Source: an uncultured Prevotella sp. (GTDB taxonomy: Bacteria; Bacteroidota; Bacteroidia; Bacteroidales; Bacteroidaceae). From it: a stretch of 64,000 nt of DNA. The stretch spans positions 18,573-82,572 of the forward strand of contig ONTZ01000029.1 in the NCBI GenBank assembly GCA_900320905.1, in the 5' to 3' direction. The position numbers and the translations under genes were made by a program. Below are positions 43,583 through 53,400 of this stretch, one piece after another. The notes beneath the pieces were generated by a model. That model ran no database searches. It was not told where the DNA came from and saw nothing but the letters and a program-made list of their open reading frames with translations. Position 1 is the stretch's first letter, and every line of letters starts with the position of its first letter.

Positions 43583-44245
43583 ATGAACCCGACGACAAGA
43601 TATCTCCTGGGACTGATCCTCGTCCTCGCCCTCTGTCTGGTGGCCTTGGAGTGGAACACCGACGGCACGGGGTGGTCTTTCTTCGACATGGCTGACGATG
43701 ACTTGGAGGCGGAGATGGAACTGTCGCCCCTGCACCGTGAGGATGACGAGGTGCCGATGATGATTCCGCAGGAGCCGCAGGAGAAGATGCCACCCTCGCA
43801 GGAACTGAACCTCGTGGAGGAGGATGTGGAGATTGCGCCAGAGGTGCTGGAACCCGTTGCTCCCAAGGAAGAAGACCCTAAGGTAGAGGAGAAAGAGGAA
43901 CTGCCGGAGGCGGTGGATATGTATGATGAGCCGTTGGACTTCCGTGTGGTGGAGGATTTGCCGCAGTTTCCTGGGGGAGCCGTCGAGTTTATGAAGTGGT
44001 TGACGAAGAATCTGAAATATCCCGCTGTGGCCCAGCAGCGCAAGGTGCAGGGCAGGGTGGTGGCGCAGTTTATCGTGAACCGAGACGGCTCGGTGTCGGA
44101 TATCCAGGTGGTGGAGAAACTCTCTGCGGAGTGTGACCGTGAGGCGCTGCGTGTGCTCCGGATGATGCCGAAGTGGCAACCGGGTGTGATGGATGCCAAG
44201 CCCTGCCGGACGAAGGTCTGCATCCCGATAGTCTTTAAGTTATGA
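43583..44245 (+). CDS. TonB-family energy transducer
   Basis: The 220-residue protein has one N-terminal membrane anchor (TTRYLLGLILVLALCLVALE), then a long acidic, proline-containing periplasmic spacer (residues 30-120), then a TonB C-terminal domain starting LPQFPGGAVEFMKWL and containing YPAVAQQRKVQGRVVAQFIV then NRDGSVSDIQVV. It links inner-membrane proton force to outer-membrane receptors. I chose the ATG at 43583; a TTG five codons earlier is unlikely. The stop overlaps the tatD-like start (ATGA). An ExbB/ExbD operon lies close by at 45249-47361. Confidence 0.87.
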   Translation: MNPTTRYLLGLILVLALCLVALEWNTDGTGWSFFDMADDDLEAEMELSPLHREDDEVPMMIPQEPQEKMPPSQELNLVEEDVEIAPEVLEPVAPKEEDPKVEEKEELPEAVDMYDEPLDFRVVEDLPQFPGGAVEFMKWLTKNLKYPAVAQQRKVQGRVVAQFIVNRDGSVSDIQVVEKLSAECDREALRVLRMMPKWQPGVMDAKPCRTKVCIPIVFKL

Positions 44246-45027
44246 TACAGTATATCGATACACACTGCCATCTGGATGGCGAGGAGTTTGCGGAAGACCG
44301 CGAAGAGGTGGTTGCCCGTGCCAAGGCGGCGGGGGTGAGTGCCATCTTCCTGCCTGCCATCGATGTGAAGTCGTGCCAGACGGTCCTCGGCACCTGTGCC
44401 CAATATCCCGGTTATTGCCATCCGATGCTGGGGCTCCATCCAGAAGAAGTCCGCGCCGACTGGCAGGTACAACTGACGGAGATAAAAGCGTTGTTGTCAG
44501 GTATTTTTAATCCCCGACCCATCGCCATCGGTGAGGTGGGGCTCGACTTCTATTGGAGTCGTGAGTTCGAACAGGAACAACTCCTTGCCTTTGAGGAACA
44601 GGTGCGGTGGTCTGTTGAGACCCGCCTGCCCTTGATGATCCATTGTCGCAAGGCTCAAAACGAGATGGTAAGTATATTAAAAAGGTACGTGAAAGATCTC
44701 CCCGGTGGCGTGTTCCACTGTTTTACCGGCAATGAACTGGAGGCCCGTGAACTGTTGCAGTTTGAGGGCTTCGTCTTAGGTATCGGCGGTGTGTCTACCT
44801 TCAAGAAGTCGCATCTGCCTGAAGTTCTGCCTGCCGTTGTGCCTCTTGACCGTATCGTGCTGGAGACGGATGCCCCCTATATGGCACCTGTGCCTCATCG
44901 TGGTCAGCGCAACGAACCAGCCTTCGTATTTGAAGTACTCCGTAAACTCGCCGAGGCCTACGGTGTCAGCGAGGAAGAAGTAGCCCGCACCACGACAGAT
45001 ACTGCCAAGAGGGTTTTCTTTTGTTAA
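44242..45027 (+). CDS. TatD-family metal-dependent hydrolase
   Basis: The 261-residue TIM-barrel hydrolase has the metal ligands in DTHCHLDGEEF, GEVGLDFYW, LMIHCRKAQ, FHCFTGN and LETDAPYMAP. TatD enzymes are 3'-5' DNA exonucleases or deoxyribonuclease-like quality-control enzymes. It is co-translated with the TonB gene. The 60 bp after the stop contain a tandem repeat of CAATTCTCAATTTT. Confidence 0.92.
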   Translation: MIQYIDTHCHLDGEEFAEDREEVVARAKAAGVSAIFLPAIDVKSCQTVLGTCAQYPGYCHPMLGLHPEEVRADWQVQLTEIKALLSGIFNPRPIAIGEVGLDFYWSREFEQEQLLAFEEQVRWSVETRLPLMIHCRKAQNEMVSILKRYVKDLPGGVFHCFTGNELEARELLQFEGFVLGIGGVSTFKKSHLPEVLPAVVPLDRIVLETDAPYMAPVPHRGQRNEPAFVFEVLRKLAEAYGVSEEEVARTTTDTAKRVFFC

Positions 45028-45086
45028 ATATCCGTAAACAATTTATAATTCTCAATTTTCAATTCTCAATTTTCAATTATAAGTAC

Positions 45087-45094
45087 TACCTTTG
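45087..45094 (+). promoter_or_regulatory. -7 box of the tRNA-Ser gene
   Basis: TACCTTTG, a perfect TAnnTTTG, 15 bp before the tRNA 5' end. Confidence 0.6.
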
Positions 45095-45109
45095 CACCGC
45101 TTAACGCAG

Positions 45110-45197
45110 GGAGAGGTGCTCGAGTGGTTGAAGAGGCACGCCTGGAAAGCGTGTAACCGGCAAAACTGGTTCGCAGGTTCGAATCCTGTTCTCTCCG
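45110..45197 (+). tRNA. tRNA-Ser (anticodon GGA)
   Basis: The 88-nt class II tRNA has acceptor arms GGAGAGG and TCTCTCC pairing (one G-T), anticodon arm CACGC/GCGTG with loop CTGGAAA (anticodon GGA, reading UCC and UCU), a long variable arm (AACCGGCAAAACTGGTT), and T arm GCAGG-TTCGAAT-CCTGT. The discriminator is G and CCA is not encoded. Confidence 0.95.
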
Positions 45198-45210
45198 CGA
45201 AAATTAGTAG

Positions 45211-45234
45211 AGACTGCGATGAGCAGTCTTTTTT
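45211..45234 (+). terminator. Terminator after tRNA-Ser
   Basis: AGACTGC (45211-45217) and GCAGTCT (45223-45229) form a 7-bp stem with a 5-base loop, followed by six T. The exbB start codon is only 14 bp further, so exbB is either transcribed by read-through or from a promoter I do not see. Confidence 0.75.
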
Positions 45235-45248
45235 GTTGAATATAGGTT

Positions 45249-46082
45249 ATGAAGAATCGACTGATCATTCTACTGGTTACAGGACTCCTCTTGTTGGGAC
45301 TCCCAGTAAACGCACAATCAGTGGCTCCACCTCAGGACACCACCGTTGTCGTCACATCCGACTCTACCGCCCAGGACTCTGCGTTGGCGGTGACCGTCGA
45401 TGACGAGGCACTTTTGAGTGGCGGTGAGGATCCCAATGAACAGGACGGCGGCTTCCACAAACAGTTGAAACGGAAGTTTGTTGATGGTAATGCAGGCTTT
45501 ATGTCGCTGGTGGCACTGGCTCTTGTCCTCGGACTGGCGTTTTGTATCGAGCGCATCCTTTACCTGATGATGTCGGAGATTAAGGCGAAGAAACTGATGG
45601 GGGATATCCGCGCGAAACTCGGCGAAAAGGATGTGGAAGGGGCGAAGGCACTGTGCAAGAAGACACGCGGGCCTGTGGCGAGTGTCTGCTATCACGGTCT
45701 GTTGCATATCAAACAGCCGATGGATGCCATCGAACGAGCCATCACCAACTATGGCGGTTTGCAGGCAGCCAATCTCGAAAAGGGCTGTTCGTGGATAAAA
45801 CTCTTCATTGCGATGGCGCCTTCCCTCGGATTCCTCGGCACCGTCATCGGTATGGTGATGGCTTTCGACAATATTCAGATTGAGGGCGACATCAGTCCGA
45901 AGATTGTGGCCTCGGGTATGAAGGTGGCGCTGATCACTACCATCTTCGGTATCGTGGTGGCCCTTATCCTGCAACTGTTTTACAGTTATATCCTCTCGAA
46001 GATCGAGAAACTTACAGGCGATATGGAGGAGAGTGCCATCGACCTCCTCGATGCCATTGAACAATACAAGCACCAAGAATAA
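45249..46082 (+). CDS. exbB: ExbB/TolQ/MotA-family proton channel protein
   Basis: The 277-residue inner-membrane protein has an N-terminal signal-like helix (LIILLVTGLLLLGLPVNAQS), a spacer, then three membrane helices: about 78-98 (GFMSLVALALVLGLAFCIE), 175-200 (APSLGFLGTVIGMVMAFDNI) and 218-245 (ALITTIFGIVVALILQLFYS). The GFLGTVxGM signature is typical of ExbB. With the two ExbD proteins downstream it would form the motor that powers TonB. Confidence 0.9.
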   Translation: MKNRLIILLVTGLLLLGLPVNAQSVAPPQDTTVVVTSDSTAQDSALAVTVDDEALLSGGEDPNEQDGGFHKQLKRKFVDGNAGFMSLVALALVLGLAFCIERILYLMMSEIKAKKLMGDIRAKLGEKDVEGAKALCKKTRGPVASVCYHGLLHIKQPMDAIERAITNYGGLQAANLEKGCSWIKLFIAMAPSLGFLGTVIGMVMAFDNIQIEGDISPKIVASGMKVALITTIFGIVVALILQLFYSYILSKIEKLTGDMEESAIDLLDAIEQYKHQE

Positions 46083-46085
46083 GTC

Positions 46086-46442
46086 ATGTCACTCGTCTCA
46101 CCTTTTATCGCCGACATCATGCTCTGGCTGATGTATATCGCGGTGGCTGCTGCCATCGTGGTAACGTTGCTGTCGGTGGTGAAGACACTGCGTATGCGGA
46201 CGAAGGACGACGAAATCATCAACGGGGTGCCGCAGACACGTATCGCCTGGACTACCGCCTTCTGCTTTGTCGTCTGTCTCGTCGTCACGTGGCTCCTTGG
46301 CTCTACAGACCCCCTGACTACCAACGGCACGCTCTTCGCCAGTCATTTCTGGTTGAAGACCGTCGATATGTTTATCTATACCTCGATCATACTCATTATA
46401 GGATGTTTGGCAGGCGTCATCGTGAGCCGGTTCCGGAACTGA
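46086..46442 (+). CDS. Small inner-membrane protein of the exb operon
   Basis: The 118-residue protein has three predicted membrane helices (IMLWLMYIAVAAAIVVTLLS; TAFCFVVCLVVTWLLGS; DMFIYTSIILIIGCLAGVIV). It is not assigned to a named family. It lies 3 bp after exbB and overlaps the first exbD by 40 bp, so it is a fixed part of the operon. A similar gene between exbB and exbD is usual in Bacteroidales as far as I know. Confidence 0.75.
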   Translation: MSLVSPFIADIMLWLMYIAVAAAIVVTLLSVVKTLRMRTKDDEIINGVPQTRIAWTTAFCFVVCLVVTWLLGSTDPLTTNGTLFASHFWLKTVDMFIYTSIILIIGCLAGVIVSRFRN

Positions 46443-46927
46443 ATACCTCATCGACGGCAGACATCTCGTTTATGCTGTTGATCTTCTTCCTCGTGACATC
46501 GTCGATGGACACGGACAAGGGGCTCATGCGTCAACTCCCGCCCCTGCCCGACGAGAAGCAACAGCCGATGGATATCAAAAAAGATCATGTGATGACAATC
46601 CGACTCGATGCACAGGACCGACTCTCCCTTGATGGTACTCTGCTCACCACCCGCCAACTCACCGAACAACTGGTGCAGCGTGTGGAACAGGATCGGTTGG
46701 AGCATGTCGTCAGCATCGAGACTGACCGCGCCACTACCTACGAGGCTTATTTTAAGGTTCAGAATGCCGTGGTGCGGGCATACACAACCCTGCGTGACCA
46801 ACGGGCTCGTGCTGTCTGTAGTAAGCCTTATGCCAAACTGTCTGCCGAGGAGCGTGAGGATATAGATCATTATTACCCTCAGCGTATCAGCGAGATGCCA
46901 CCCAAGGAGAAAGGAGACAGCAAATGA
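46403..46927 (+). CDS. exbD: ExbD-family biopolymer transport protein 1
   Basis: The 174-residue protein has a short cytoplasmic start (MFGRRHREPVPELNTSSTA), a single membrane helix with the proton-carrying Asp (DISFMLLIFFLVTSSMD), then a periplasmic domain (MTIRLDAQDRLSLDG). I chose the ATG at 46403, since the longer frame from 46289 encodes a non-ExbD peptide inside the preceding gene. The stop overlaps the next exbD start. Confidence 0.85.
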   Translation: MFGRRHREPVPELNTSSTADISFMLLIFFLVTSSMDTDKGLMRQLPPLPDEKQQPMDIKKDHVMTIRLDAQDRLSLDGTLLTTRQLTEQLVQRVEQDRLEHVVSIETDRATTYEAYFKVQNAVVRAYTTLRDQRARAVCSKPYAKLSAEEREDIDHYYPQRISEMPPKEKGDSK

Positions 46928-47361
46928 GAAAGATGCAGAGTAAGTTTATGCGCTCCCGTCGCACCATGCCAGGTCTGAACCTCGCCTCGATGCCGGATCT
47001 CATCTTCACGGTGCTGTTCTTCTTTATGCTTGTCACCCACATGCGGGATGACAATCTGAAAGTGCACTACGAGGTGCCTGCGGGTTCTGAGGTGCGTAAG
47101 ATGGAGCAGAAATCTGCCGTCATCAACCTCTATATCTCGCCGGAAGGTATCCAGATAGATAACCGCCTCGTTGCCGTTGAGGGCATCGTCCCTTATATCA
47201 ACGAGGTGCGCAAGGGACTTTCCGAAGAACATCAGGAACGCCTCACCGTCAGTATCAAGGCAGATAAGAAGACACCAATGGGGGTCATCGGTGATGTGAA
47301 GCAGGAACTACAGAAAGCCTTTGCTCTGAAAGTCAACTATTCCGGTTCTGAAGGAGAATAA
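46924..47361 (+). CDS. exbD: ExbD-family biopolymer transport protein 2
   Basis: The 145-residue protein has the N-terminal PGLNLASMPDLIFTVLFFFM, where the membrane-helix Asp follows the Bacteroidales ExbD pattern, and a periplasmic domain with INLYISPEGIQIDNRLV. It starts with ATGA overlap. It is the last gene of the exb operon, followed by a bidirectional terminator. Confidence 0.88.
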   Translation: MRKMQSKFMRSRRTMPGLNLASMPDLIFTVLFFFMLVTHMRDDNLKVHYEVPAGSEVRKMEQKSAVINLYISPEGIQIDNRLVAVEGIVPYINEVRKGLSEEHQERLTVSIKADKKTPMGVIGDVKQELQKAFALKVNYSGSEGE

Positions 47362-47363
47362 CA

Positions 47364-47389
47364 AAAATCCCGCCAATCGGCGGGATTTT
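47364..47389. terminator. Bidirectional terminator between exbD and GH3 gene
   Basis: AAAATCCCGCC (47364-47374) and GGCGGGATTTT (47379-47389) with a 4-base loop, flanked by A and T runs. The GH3 stop codon is 4 bp beyond. Confidence 0.85.
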
Positions 47390-47392
47390 CAT

Positions 47393-49735
47393 TTATTTTT
47401 GTTTCAAGAGATTGAGTTTCTGCTTCGGGGCAAGGGCATTGGTGGTCTTTTCCGTGTATTCCGCAAGTTTTGTCTCGGCAGTGCAGCGGATGTCTCGGGA
47501 AGAGGCGCCGATGCGGAAGGTGTAGATACCTGCCTCGGTGAGCCATTGGGAATTTGCCTCGTCGAAGGAGGCGAGGTCACGTACAGGAATCGTCATCGTG
47601 AGGGTCTGGCTCTCACCGGGTTGCAACTCACGGGTCTTGGCGAAGGCCTTCAACTCCTGGGCGGGCTTTTCCAGTCGTCCCTTTGGGGCAGCGACATAGA
47701 CCTGTGCCACTTCCTTGCCAGCGACGGAGCCACTGTTTTTGATGGTAATGCTCACCTCGACACTCTGCCCCTTTGCCTTGACTACAGGCTTCGAAAACTC
47801 AAACGTGGTGTAGGAGAGACCGTAGCCGAAGGGATAGGCCACATTACGGTTGAAGGTGTCGAAGAAACGGTAGCCAACGTAGATGTCCTCCTCGTGGTTG
47901 GTGTAAGCATGACCTGGGATAGGCTGTCCGTTGCCTAACATCTGCAAAAGGCTGTATTCGTCGATAGCACCAGGGAAATTCTTCGTAGAGGCATGGTCAG
48001 TGGCGGCGATGGGCCAAGTCATCGTCAGTTTGCCGGAGGGATTAACCTTGCCGGTAAGCAGGTCTGCTATAGAGTTGCCGCCTTCCATACCAGGCTGCCA
48101 GGCACAGAGAATGGCATCGGGATAGCCACTCCAGGAAGCCGTCTCGATGACGCTTCCTGAGTTGATGATGACGACTACTGGCTTGCCTGCGGCATGGAAG
48201 GCCTGACAGATGTCGACAATGAGTTGGCGCTCCTCGGGGATAAGGTTGAACTCAGTCTGGATGTCGCGATCGATACCCTCACCGGCCTGTCGTCCGATAG
48301 TGATGATGGCGGCATCGGCTCCCCGTACTTCCTTCTCGACGGCAATGGGTGAGAGGCTGATTTCGGGGTATTTCTGCTGTCCCATAGCCTCCGTTTGGAA
48401 CCACTTGGCGGGATGGCGCTCTGCCTGGAATTTTACCCGTGCGTAGGCGATGTATTTGCGGTAGATGTCAGTGAGGGTCTCACTCGACTTGATGCCGGCG
48501 TTCTTCAGTCCCTCCAGCATATCGACTACGTATGGCGGATGCACGCAGCCGGAGCCTGTACCGCCAGAAAGGAAGTCGTAGGAGTTCTCACCGAAGAGGG
48601 CAACACTCTTGATGTTCTTCCAAGGCAGGGTGCCATTGTTCTTCAACAGCACGATACCCTCGTTGGCACTCTGACGAGTGATGGCGGCATGAGCCGTGAA
48701 ATCAGGCTTGTTGGAGGCGGGATACTTACGGAAACTTGGTGTCTTAACGATGTATTCCAGCATACGGCGTACGTTGCGATCCACATCGGCGATGGCGAGT
48801 TTGCCATTCTTTACACCGTCGATGATTTCCTGCACCTGGGCGGGTTGTCCGGGTTCCATGAGGTCATTGCCGGCCTGTACCTCACTGACGGTGGTAAGTC
48901 CTTGACGGATACCAATCCAGTCGGTCATCACGATACCTTTATAGCCCCAGTCATCGCGAAGGATGCTGGTCAGGAGATCGCGGTTACCCATCGAGTGGAT
49001 GCCGTTGATGAGGTTATAGGATGCCATGATGGTCCACGGATTACTCTCGCGGACGGCAATCTCAAAGCCTCGGAGATAGATCTCGCGTGCTGCCCGCTGG
49101 GAGAGCCTTTCGTCGACACTGGTGCGATCTGTCTCCTGTGAATTGACAGCGAAGTGCTTGGCAGAGACACCCACATCTTCTTTCTGCACACCGTTGATAT
49201 AGGCGGCAGCAATTTTACCCGTCAGGAAGGGGTCTTCGCTATAGTACTCAAAGTTACGTCCGCAGAGCGGATTGCGGTGCAGATTCATACCTGGGCCGAG
49301 AATAACGTCGCAACGGTATTCCTTGGTCTCGTTGCCGATGGCCTGTCCTACCTGTCCCACCAGTTCAGTGTTCCATGTCGAGGCGAGGCAAGAGCCGATG
49401 GGGAAGGCGGTTGCATAGAAGGTCTGATCGGTACCCCTACGGGTGGGGTTGATGCGGACACCGGCAGGACCGTCCGTCAGCACGGTGGCAGGGATGCCAA
49501 GTCGCGGGATTCCTGGGGTGGTACCTGCAGCACCTGCTACGAGGGTAGCCTCACCACCCACAACGGCGTTGGCACTGAAAAAATTGTTGGCAGCACCTAC
49601 GAGGAGTTTGGCTTTCTCTTCGAGGGTCATGGCTTTGAGTACCTCATCGATGTTGTCGGCACTCAGTTTGGGCTGGGCATTCATTGTCATTGCGAATGTG
49701 GTTGCTAAGAAGCAAGTTGTTAGTAATTTTTTCAT
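47393..49735 (-). CDS. Glycoside hydrolase family 3 beta-glucosidase-type enzyme
   Basis: The 780-residue exported enzyme has a signal peptide (TTCFLATTFAMTMNAQ). The GH3 N-terminal barrel shows LTDGPAGVRINP, LGPGMNLHRNPLCGRNFEYY then SEDPFLTGK, KHFAVNSQETDR and the nucleophile region GIVMTDWIG. The (alpha/beta)6 domain follows (NEGIVLLKNNGTLPW, GRQAGEGIDRD), and a fibronectin-III-like end (VAQVYVAAPKGRLEKPAQEL then KAFAKT). Likely a periplasmic beta-glucosidase or beta-xylosidase; no PA14 insert is seen. Together with the cytoplasmic cellobiose phosphorylase it fits plant-glycan use. No promoter of its own was found. Confidence 0.9.
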   Translation of the reverse strand: MKKLLTTCFLATTFAMTMNAQPKLSADNIDEVLKAMTLEEKAKLLVGAANNFFSANAVVGGEATLVAGAAGTTPGIPRLGIPATVLTDGPAGVRINPTRRGTDQTFYATAFPIGSCLASTWNTELVGQVGQAIGNETKEYRCDVILGPGMNLHRNPLCGRNFEYYSEDPFLTGKIAAAYINGVQKEDVGVSAKHFAVNSQETDRTSVDERLSQRAAREIYLRGFEIAVRESNPWTIMASYNLINGIHSMGNRDLLTSILRDDWGYKGIVMTDWIGIRQGLTTVSEVQAGNDLMEPGQPAQVQEIIDGVKNGKLAIADVDRNVRRMLEYIVKTPSFRKYPASNKPDFTAHAAITRQSANEGIVLLKNNGTLPWKNIKSVALFGENSYDFLSGGTGSGCVHPPYVVDMLEGLKNAGIKSSETLTDIYRKYIAYARVKFQAERHPAKWFQTEAMGQQKYPEISLSPIAVEKEVRGADAAIITIGRQAGEGIDRDIQTEFNLIPEERQLIVDICQAFHAAGKPVVVIINSGSVIETASWSGYPDAILCAWQPGMEGGNSIADLLTGKVNPSGKLTMTWPIAATDHASTKNFPGAIDEYSLLQMLGNGQPIPGHAYTNHEEDIYVGYRFFDTFNRNVAYPFGYGLSYTTFEFSKPVVKAKGQSVEVSITIKNSGSVAGKEVAQVYVAAPKGRLEKPAQELKAFAKTRELQPGESQTLTMTIPVRDLASFDEANSQWLTEAGIYTFRIGASSRDIRCTAETKLAEYTEKTTNALAPKQKLNLLKQK

Positions 49736-49760
49736 TATTGTTGGTTTTTTAAAAGGGTTT

Positions 49761-49805
49761 CTAGGAGAACCTAGGATGTCCTAGGATTGCCTAGGCTTTC
49801 CTATG
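49761..49805. repeat. 10-bp periodic CTAGG repeat
   Basis: CTAGG starts at 49761, 49771, 49781 and 49791, with CTATG at 49801, an exact 10-bp period. Most units are CCTAGG palindromes. It lies between the GH3 start and the deacetylase stop. Confidence 0.6.
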
Positions 49806-50412
49806 GGAAAATCTTGAATTCATAGCCCTGCTCTTTCAGCCATTGTATGCTCTTGGGGAGGGCGGTGCGAAGTTTTTCGATACTCTTTAATGAGTCGTGG
49901 AAGGTGATAATAGAACCGTTGCGCGTATATTTTTTGACATTATTCACGACATCCTCAGCAACGAGCCACTTGGAGTAGTCACGGGTCACGACATCCCACA
50001 TCACAATCTTATATTTCCGACTCAGCCAGGCATATTGTGTCAGACGCATCCAGCCATGTGGCGGACGGACATAACGGCTGTGGATATAGGTGTTAGCCTT
50101 CTCCACATTGTAACTGTATTCCTTGATGGAATGGCGGATGCCGCCCAGGTGGTTGTGGGTGTGGTTACCTACCTGATGCCCCTCCGCCTTGACGCGCTCA
50201 TACAGTTCGGGATACTTCCTGACATTGTCACCCACCATGAAGAATGTCGCCTTTATCCCATGCTCTTTCAGAACGTCGAGGATAAAGGGTGTCGCCTCTG
50301 GGATAGGGCCGTCGTCGAAGGTCAGATAGACGGCCTTCTCGTGACGGTCCATTCTCCAATAGGCTTTCGGATAAAGCCAACGGAGGTAGATGGCGGGTTG
50401 TTCAATAATCAT
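49801..50412 (-). CDS. Polysaccharide deacetylase (NodB-domain) protein
   Basis: The 203-residue protein has the NodB catalytic motifs: YLTFDDGPIPEAT (motif 1 with the Asp pair), GNHTHNHLGG (motif 2), RPPHGWMRL (motif 3) and ITFHDSLKS (motif 5). It removes acetyl groups from peptidoglycan or another polysaccharide. No signal peptide is obvious. Its start overlaps the GT117 gene stop (ATGA). Confidence 0.88.
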   Translation of the reverse strand: MIIEQPAIYLRWLYPKAYWRMDRHEKAVYLTFDDGPIPEATPFILDVLKEHGIKATFFMVGDNVRKYPELYERVKAEGHQVGNHTHNHLGGIRHSIKEYSYNVEKANTYIHSRYVRPPHGWMRLTQYAWLSRKYKIVMWDVVTRDYSKWLVAEDVVNNVKKYTRNGSIITFHDSLKSIEKLRTALPKSIQWLKEQGYEFKIFP

Positions 50413-53400
50413 TCGCTAAACGAGCCTCCTTTTGAGTAGTAAATCTCAGAGAGTTCCTGCAACTGGTTCTCCATTTGTTTGCTCTTCTTCGCATCGACTT
50501 GGTCTTGCAGGTTCAGCAACTGGTTCATGATATAGAGATTGATCATGCACTCGCGCTGTGAACTGGCGAAGCGGGTGCCGTCGAGCGAGCAGTACCACTG
50601 GATATACTGCGACGACTTCTTCCAGAGTTGGTCAATCAGTTCCTGTGCTTTCTTGTTCTGGTCTGTTTCTGCATAGGCACGAGCCAGGTCGAGTGAACCG
50701 CTCTGGTAGTCGTGCGGCACGTTGTAGGCAGGAATCTCCTTCTCTGCTTTGGCGAGAACGGCCTTCACCTTGTCGGTCTTGCCTTCGTCGAGGAGGTTGG
50801 TGGCCAGCATGGACATCAGACGACGGTGGGTGTAGCACATCCGCATCACCGTTTCATCAAGGTAGATGCCTGGCTTGTCGATACCACCGTACTTGTACTT
50901 GTTCATCAAGTTGTCATATGTCTTCTCCGTATCAAACTGCTTGGTACCCTCCATGGGAACCAGGTCGCCGCGTTCGTTAGTGTAGTGTGTGCGGAATGGC
51001 GTGATGCGGTTGGCAAGACCCTCCTGAACAAAGTGTTCACCGAGGTTCATATAGTTCTCTGAGCCCACGGTGGTGGCCACATAGATGGGCCTTGTCCAGT
51101 TGCACTGGGCAATCATCTCCAACATCATCAGATCACCCTTGTAGAGGGCACTCTTGCCTTTCAGCGAGATCACCATCCTGTCGGGGATGCTATCGGCAGC
51201 CATCATCATACCACTCTTACGGACGGCTTCCTTGTCGATGGTGACATAAACAGTATCCGTGGGGATGACATGCAGTTCGCTGTTCTTGGTGCGCACCCAG
51301 TTCTTGAGGATATTCTTCAGTTCGAAAGGCTCCTCGCCGAATTGTGCGGCAGCCTCTAGGGGCTGTTCCTTATAGAGTTGCAGCACCTGTTGTTTCAGCG
51401 ACGGATCCACCGATACGTATTCATTCGTGCCGGCACAGTATTCCAGACGGCTCCATGTGATGGGTACCGACGGGGAGTCGTATGCTGGACGGCGCATCTG
51501 GTCGATGTACCAGTCGGTTTGCAGATAAGAGAGGTTGCAGACGCGGGCATCGGTACGCACACTCTCAGTGTCCTGATTGTACCAGAGCGGGAAGGTGTCA
51601 TTATCACCATTGGTGAAGATGATGGGGTTGCCGCTCTCCTGTAAAGTCATCAGGTAGTTCTGTCCAAAGTCACGACAACAGTAGCGGCCGGAGCGATCGT
51701 GGTCGTCCCAGGTCTGAGAGGCCATCTGGATAGGTACCACGAGACATGCTAGGGAAACTATGGATGTCAGGATGAGGTTCTCTTTCTTCATCTTGCGGTT
51801 GAGCCAGTCGATGATGGCTGCCACACCCATACCGCACCAGATGGCGAAGGCATAGAAGGAACCTGCGTAAGCATAGTCGCGCTCACGGGGCTGCATCGGG
51901 GTCTGATTCAGATAGACTACGATGGCCAATCCTGTCATGAAGAAGAGGAAGAATACCACCCAGAACTGGCGGATACCGATGGGGTCGTCTATCAGTTTCT
52001 CGCCTACCTTTCGCTTACGGGTGTACCAGGCCTGCCAGAAGAGACCCAGCAGACCGAGTATCAGCGGCATGCAGTAGAACACATTATGTCCCTTGTTCTC
52101 CTTCAGGTCGTCGGGCAGCATGTTCTGGTTACCGAGACGGGCATCGTCGATGAAGGAGAAACCTGTGATCCAGTTACCGTGTTCCAGTTCGCCGTTGCCC
52201 TGTATATCGTTCTGTCGTCCGGCGAAGTTCCACATGAAATAACGCCAGTACATGAAGTTACACTGGTAGGAGAGGAAGAAACGGATGTTTTCCAGTTGCG
52301 ATGGCACCTTGATCATCATCGGCTCGCCGCAGCGGTCGTAGGGCACTTCTGTACCATCCACGCCTCCCATCCAACTCTCGTAGGCAGCGGCATGGGCAGC
52401 GTCGTACATACGGGGGAAAAGCATGTTCTGGGCATATTTGTATTCATCCTTCGTTCGCACGATGAAGTACGAGTCCTTCTCGTCGGCAGAAGCCTTTTCC
52501 TTGCGCTGGTAGACGGGCTTGCCCTTCGACATGACGGGACGGCACATATTTCCTTCTACCGTCAGTGCCACCTGCGAGGTGTAGGCAGGCCCGTAGAACA
52601 GCGGACGGTTACCGTACTGTTCGCGCCCTAAGTAGTCGCCCAGGGTAAAGATGTCCTCCGGAGAGTTCTGGTCCATCGGCGGGTTGGCCGAGGAACGGAT
52701 TACGATGAGGGCGTATGTGGAGTAGCCGATCATCAGCATCAGCATACAAAGCAGTATCGTGTTTTTGGCACGGGCAGAGATTAAAGGCAGTTTCTCACGT
52801 GTCATTTTCAGCACGAACCACAGGGCTGCGAGTACCACGATACCAATGATGAAGGCTGTCCATCCCCAGCCGTAGAACGGGATGCCAAGCATACCGAAGG
52901 CCAACAGGAAAGCGATATTCTGTACGGTCAAACTGTGCTTCTGCGTCTGCGTCTCGTAGACGGCCCAGATAACGGTGGCTACCAACAGGATGATATAGAT
53001 GATTTCACCCGTATTGAAGGGCATACCGAGGGTGTTGACGAAGAACAACTCAAACCAGCCGCCCACGGTGATAATGCCTGGCACTACGCCATAGAGCACA
53101 GCAGCGAGGATTACCACGGAGACACCCAGGGCAATGAGCGAGCCTTTCAGATTGGCATTGGGGAAACGACGGTAGTAGTATACCAACCCGATGGCAGGCA
53201 CGCATAGCAGGTTCAACAGGTGGACACCTACAGAGAGTCCCGTCATATAGGCTATCAGCACCAGCCAACGGTCACTATGGGGTTCGTCGGCCTGGTCTTC
53301 CCATTTCAGGATGAGCCAGAATACCACAGCCGTGAAGGCCGAGGAGTAGGCATAGACTTCACCTTCGACAGCAGAAAACCAGAACGTGTCGCTGAATGTA

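Noticed and set aside
45092-45403. 103-codon frame over tRNA-Ser and the start of exbB
   Set aside because: It runs through the tRNA and its terminator and is a frame shadow.
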